Source: Robinsoniella peoriensis
GTDB taxonomy: Bacteria > Bacillota > Clostridia > Lachnospirales > Lachnospiraceae
Assembly: GCF_042680125.1 (NCBI RefSeq)
Contig: NZ_JBHTNY010000032.1
Length of the DNA: 64,000 nucleotides
Strand: one strand, 5' to 3'
Part shown: positions 61,185 to 64,000 of the stretch, one piece after another
Numbering within the stretch: the stretch's first letter is position 1
Layout of the letters: each line of letters opens with the position of its first letter
Notes under the pieces: model-generated
What the model saw: only the letters and a program-made list of their open reading frames with translations
Database searches by the model: none
What the model was told of the DNA's origin: nothing
Made by a program: the position numbers and the translations under genes

Positions 61185-63716
61185 TTAACTGGAACATACT
61201 TCACATTCTTCTACCTCCAGGCTTTTGGAGCGTATATAATAAAGTGTCTTTACCTCATTTTCCCAGGCTGAAATATAGAGGTTCAATACCTGTCGAAACG
61301 TGTAGTCATTTGTAATATACAGGTTAACACTCTGTGCCTGGTCAATATGCCGCTGCCGGATACCGGCTGCCCTCACTGACCATTCCTGATTAATATAGTG
61401 TGCATTTTTATAGAGCCAGAATGTTTCATAAGATAAATCCGGAGCAACTCTTGGCATAAGCCCGCTCTTTTTCTCTTCTAAAAAATACCGGTTCATAATG
61501 GGATCCACGCCTGCAGTTGTCCCTGCAATGATACTGGTGCTGCTAGTGGGAGCCACAGCCATAAGATATCCGTTTCGTATTCCCTTCTTACTAATACTAT
61601 CTTTGAGTTCCATCCACCGCTCATCCGTATAGCCGCGCTTAGCAAAATAGGATCCGTTATCCCAGTCACTCCCTTTAAAATAAGGATAGGCACCTTTTTC
61701 TTCTGCTATTTTTCCACTTGCCTTAATTGCAGCAAAATTAATATTTTCAAATACCTTATCTACAAAATCCAGATGAGTTTCCGTCTCCCAGCCGATTCCG
61801 TTTTTCGCCAGCATATGGTGATATCCGCTGACTCCCAGTCCGATAGCACGGTAACGCTGATTGTTGATCTTCGCATAGGGGACCGGATAAAAATTAAGAT
61901 CGATAACATTATCCAGGGCGCGGACTGCACTTTCCACAATCTCCTCTAAAGCAATCTTATCAGTAACTTCTATATTCCCCAGAGACAGGCTTGCCAGATT
62001 ACATACTACGTAATCCCCCGGTTTCGTTACGGAGACAACTACCGTTTCACCATCTATGACTTCAACCCGCTCTTCTACCTGCTCTACGGGGCTCATATTC
62101 TGGGCGATTTCCGTGCAGAGATTACTGCAATAGATCATGCCTTTATGTTTGTTGGGATTCTTATCATTTACCTGATCTCTGTTAAAAGTAAAAGGCGTTC
62201 CTGTCTCTACCGCACTTTTAATAATCAGGCGGATCAGTTCTTTTATGGGAATTACCCTTTTATGAATCCGGTAGTCTTCCACACAGGATTGGTATTTTCT
62301 TTCCCATTCATCTCCAAAACTGTCTTCCAGTGAATACCCTTTAACGGCAAGTATTTCGTGAGGGCACATCAGGTACCAGTCCCCTTCGATATCCTCTTTT
62401 GCCTTTTTCCAAAATAAATCCGGATAGCAGACTGCCGGAAATACATCATGGGCTTTCATGCGGTCATCCCCATTATTTGTTCTCAGGTTCAGGAACTCAG
62501 GCAGGTCTTTGTGCCATGCATCCAGATAAACTGCAACTGCACCCTGACGGACTCCCAGCTGGTCTACTGCTACTGCCGTATCATTTGCAAGCTTAATCCA
62601 GCGGATGACACCCCCTGCCGCCCCTTTAAATCCCCGTATCGTGCTCCCTGCTGCTCTGACTTTTCCAAAATACAGTCCCATTCCGCCGCCAAATTTACTG
62701 ACCTGGGCAAAATTGTCTATACTTCGGTAAATTCCTTCCAGGCTGTCCGGAACCGTGTCAATAAAGCAGGAAGAAAGCTGATGATAAGGCTTTCTGGCAT
62801 TTGATATGGTTGGAGTTGCCATGGTAACCTGCAGTGTACTCAGCATATCATAAAACCGTTTCACCCAATCACTTCGCCCTGTCTTCTCCTGCATTCCAAG
62901 GTGCATGGCAATTCCCAGAAACATTTCCTGCGGTGTCTCCAGCGGAGCATTGGAACGGCTTCGGATCACATAACGGTTTAGCAAAAGCTCTAATCCGGAA
63001 TAGGTAAAGAGCTGATTGCGTTCATCCACTAAATATGTTTCAAATAAATCTATTTCTTCTTTACTATAGTGTTCTAATATATAACTTCCATATAGATCTT
63101 CCCTTGTCAGATAAACAATCTTTTCATAAAAACTATTCAGATTGTATTCTTCCATCTGTACGGTAAGTTTCTTTTGAAACTGCAGCATCAACAGGCGCGC
63201 AGCAATAAACTCCCACTTGGGAGCTTCCTGTGTGGTAAGTTCTACTGCCGCTTTCGTCAGCATTGCCAGCTTCTCTTTCAAGCGCATATCTGGTTTCTGA
63301 AATGCCAGAAATTTAGCCAGAAGATGTTCCAGACTGTACGGCAGATCCATGTAGGATTTCTGAACATCCTTCAGCACAGAATCCAGAGCCTGAAATTCCA
63401 TAAAATATGTCATAATGCTCTGCCTTGCTGCCCGTTCCCGGCTGCGTTCATTCCTATACAGTATAAAGCTTTTCAATGCACCGTAATAATTCATTTCTGT
63501 CAATGTAATCTCAATCTGGTCCTGAATCATCTCTACCTGAAGAGGTACCCCTTTTTCTACCAGCTCCATAACTTTCACTTCAACAGACGCCGCTATCTTC
63601 TCCAAAATTTTATCCGTGCACTCCTGATTCACACTTAAAAAAGCAAGTCTGATTACATTCTTTATTTTATCCAGGGTATAATCTTCCGACTGCCCATTCC
63701 TTTTCAAAATCTCCAT
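61185..63716 (-). CDS. nrdA: class I ribonucleotide reductase, alpha subunit
   Basis: 843 aa. The N-terminal ATP cone (RNGQSEDYTLDKIKNVI) indicates allosteric activity control. The active site has the redox Cys in SSCFIDT, the NLCTEI Asn/Cys/Glu triad and VCNLASLSLG. The C-terminal swinging cysteines are CEVC at the very end. It reduces ribonucleoside diphosphates. First gene of the nrdAB operon, with AAGG upstream and candidate NrdR boxes in the promoter region. Confidence 0.94.
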   Translation of the reverse strand: MEILKRNGQSEDYTLDKIKNVIRLAFLSVNQECTDKILEKIAASVEVKVMELVEKGVPLQVEMIQDQIEITLTEMNYYGALKSFILYRNERSRERAARQSIMTYFMEFQALDSVLKDVQKSYMDLPYSLEHLLAKFLAFQKPDMRLKEKLAMLTKAAVELTTQEAPKWEFIAARLLMLQFQKKLTVQMEEYNLNSFYEKIVYLTREDLYGSYILEHYSKEEIDLFETYLVDERNQLFTYSGLELLLNRYVIRSRSNAPLETPQEMFLGIAMHLGMQEKTGRSDWVKRFYDMLSTLQVTMATPTISNARKPYHQLSSCFIDTVPDSLEGIYRSIDNFAQVSKFGGGMGLYFGKVRAAGSTIRGFKGAAGGVIRWIKLANDTAVAVDQLGVRQGAVAVYLDAWHKDLPEFLNLRTNNGDDRMKAHDVFPAVCYPDLFWKKAKEDIEGDWYLMCPHEILAVKGYSLEDSFGDEWERKYQSCVEDYRIHKRVIPIKELIRLIIKSAVETGTPFTFNRDQVNDKNPNKHKGMIYCSNLCTEIAQNMSPVEQVEERVEVIDGETVVVSVTKPGDYVVCNLASLSLGNIEVTDKIALEEIVESAVRALDNVIDLNFYPVPYAKINNQRYRAIGLGVSGYHHMLAKNGIGWETETHLDFVDKVFENINFAAIKASGKIAEEKGAYPYFKGSDWDNGSYFAKRGYTDERWMELKDSISKKGIRNGYLMAVAPTSSTSIIAGTTAGVDPIMNRYFLEEKKSGLMPRVAPDLSYETFWLYKNAHYINQEWSVRAAGIRQRHIDQAQSVNLYITNDYTFRQVLNLYISAWENEVKTLYYIRSKSLEVEECEVCSS

Positions 63717-63776
63717 ATTCAGTAACCTTCCGCATTCATTATTTAGTATTAGTTATCATTACTATAATGATACTAG

Positions 63777-63824
63777 CACAATATATAGCATTTTGCAATT
63801 ATTTTATTTCTACATTTAGTAGAT
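63777..63824 (-). promoter_or_regulatory. two candidate NrdR boxes
   Basis: CAATATATAG (63779-63788) and the dyad CTACATTTAGTAG (about 63811-63823) fit the core of the NrdR box. They are 32 bp apart, about three turns, upstream of nrdA as in many NrdR targets. No other feature was seen in 63717-63875. Confidence 0.45.
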
Positions 63825-63875
63825 CTTAAGCTTAAAATTTTATACACGGTGTAGATTGAACAATTTTATCTTAAA

Positions 63876-64000
63876 TTGGGGTTTTGCTGAGTGATGACGC
63901 TTTGTAGATATAGGTAGTGTACTGAAAGATGGGTGTGGGAAACTGGCATGGGCTCCGTCAGCTGGCCGCAGAACTGGTATTTTCTAACCTTTCCGAAGCG
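63876..64000. repeat. partial copy of the fold-back dispersed element (continues past the window)
   Basis: 125 bp match, in inverted orientation, positions 39653-39777 of the fold-back element. The last 105 bp have only about 13 differences. The copy is cut by the window edge. Confidence 0.8.

Overview
The window looks like a chromosome segment of a spore-forming, strictly anaerobic Firmicute, most likely a Lachnospiraceae-type Clostridium relative. The reasons are AT-leaning DNA with strong AGGAGG ribosome binding sites, rubrerythrin and a multidomain flavodiiron protein for oxygen defence, CD3324-, DUF6774- and DUF6092-type small proteins, a yjdF-type riboswitch, and a signal-less LysM-GH18 gene of the spore cortex/coat type. 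The genus is inference.

Layout. 1-2.4 kb: the edge of an MtmB-family (monomethylamine methyltransferase) gene, divergent from adenine deaminase. 2.5-8.2 kb: a very large secreted papain-like protease and an aldo/keto reductase. 8.4-12.6 kb: a cell-wall cluster (L,D-transpeptidase, Ddl, MurF). 13-19 kb: an aminotransferase, a small metalloprotease, an aldehyde dehydrogenase, a small protein with a MATE pump, and serine acetyltransferase. 19-24 kb: a two-component system with an FtsX-type ABC exporter. 24-31 kb: a second MATE pump, Cu/Zn SOD, a nicotinamidase-like hydrolase, a PHP protein, rubrerythrin, an ABC exporter and yjdF. 31-38.9 kb: a regulatory region with CD3324, BlaI/M56, XRE-peptide deformylase, a pentapeptide-repeat protein, an OLD-type nuclease and a MerR regulator. 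38.9-39.8 kb: a gene-free mosaic of dispersed repeats. 39.8-47.3 kb: a probable peptide or amino-acid-derivative catabolic cluster (OPT transporter, DUF1177, AroM-like, M29-like, racemase, PucR regulator), then a nitroreductase and a DUF6092 protein. 47.4-48.7 kb: a double-HD (HD-GYP) protein. 57.4-63.7 kb: a class F flavodiiron fusion protein and class I ribonucleotide reductase.

The most striking feature lies between 48.9 and 57.3 kb. One LysM-GH18 gene is cut in two by a 7,310-bp element. Its 5' part is at 56616-57336 and its 3' part at 48893-49305, both on the minus strand. Both junctions carry the same 8 bp (CACATACG on the minus strand). Joining the halves at that core restores an uninterrupted 377-codon frame. 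The element carries a large serine recombinase next to one end, an ImmR/ImmA-like repressor/protease pair behind divergent promoters, a metallo-beta-lactamase-fold cargo protein and several small genes, with no phage structural or conjugation genes. This is the architecture of a skin-like intervening element whose excision would rebuild a sporulation/germination gene. That excision occurs, and is developmentally timed, is inference.

Two families of short dispersed repeats are also present: a 160-bp MITE with TA flanks inside the element (partial copy near 38.9 kb), and a roughly 370-bp fold-back element at 39.4-39.8 kb with a partial inverted copy at the right window edge.
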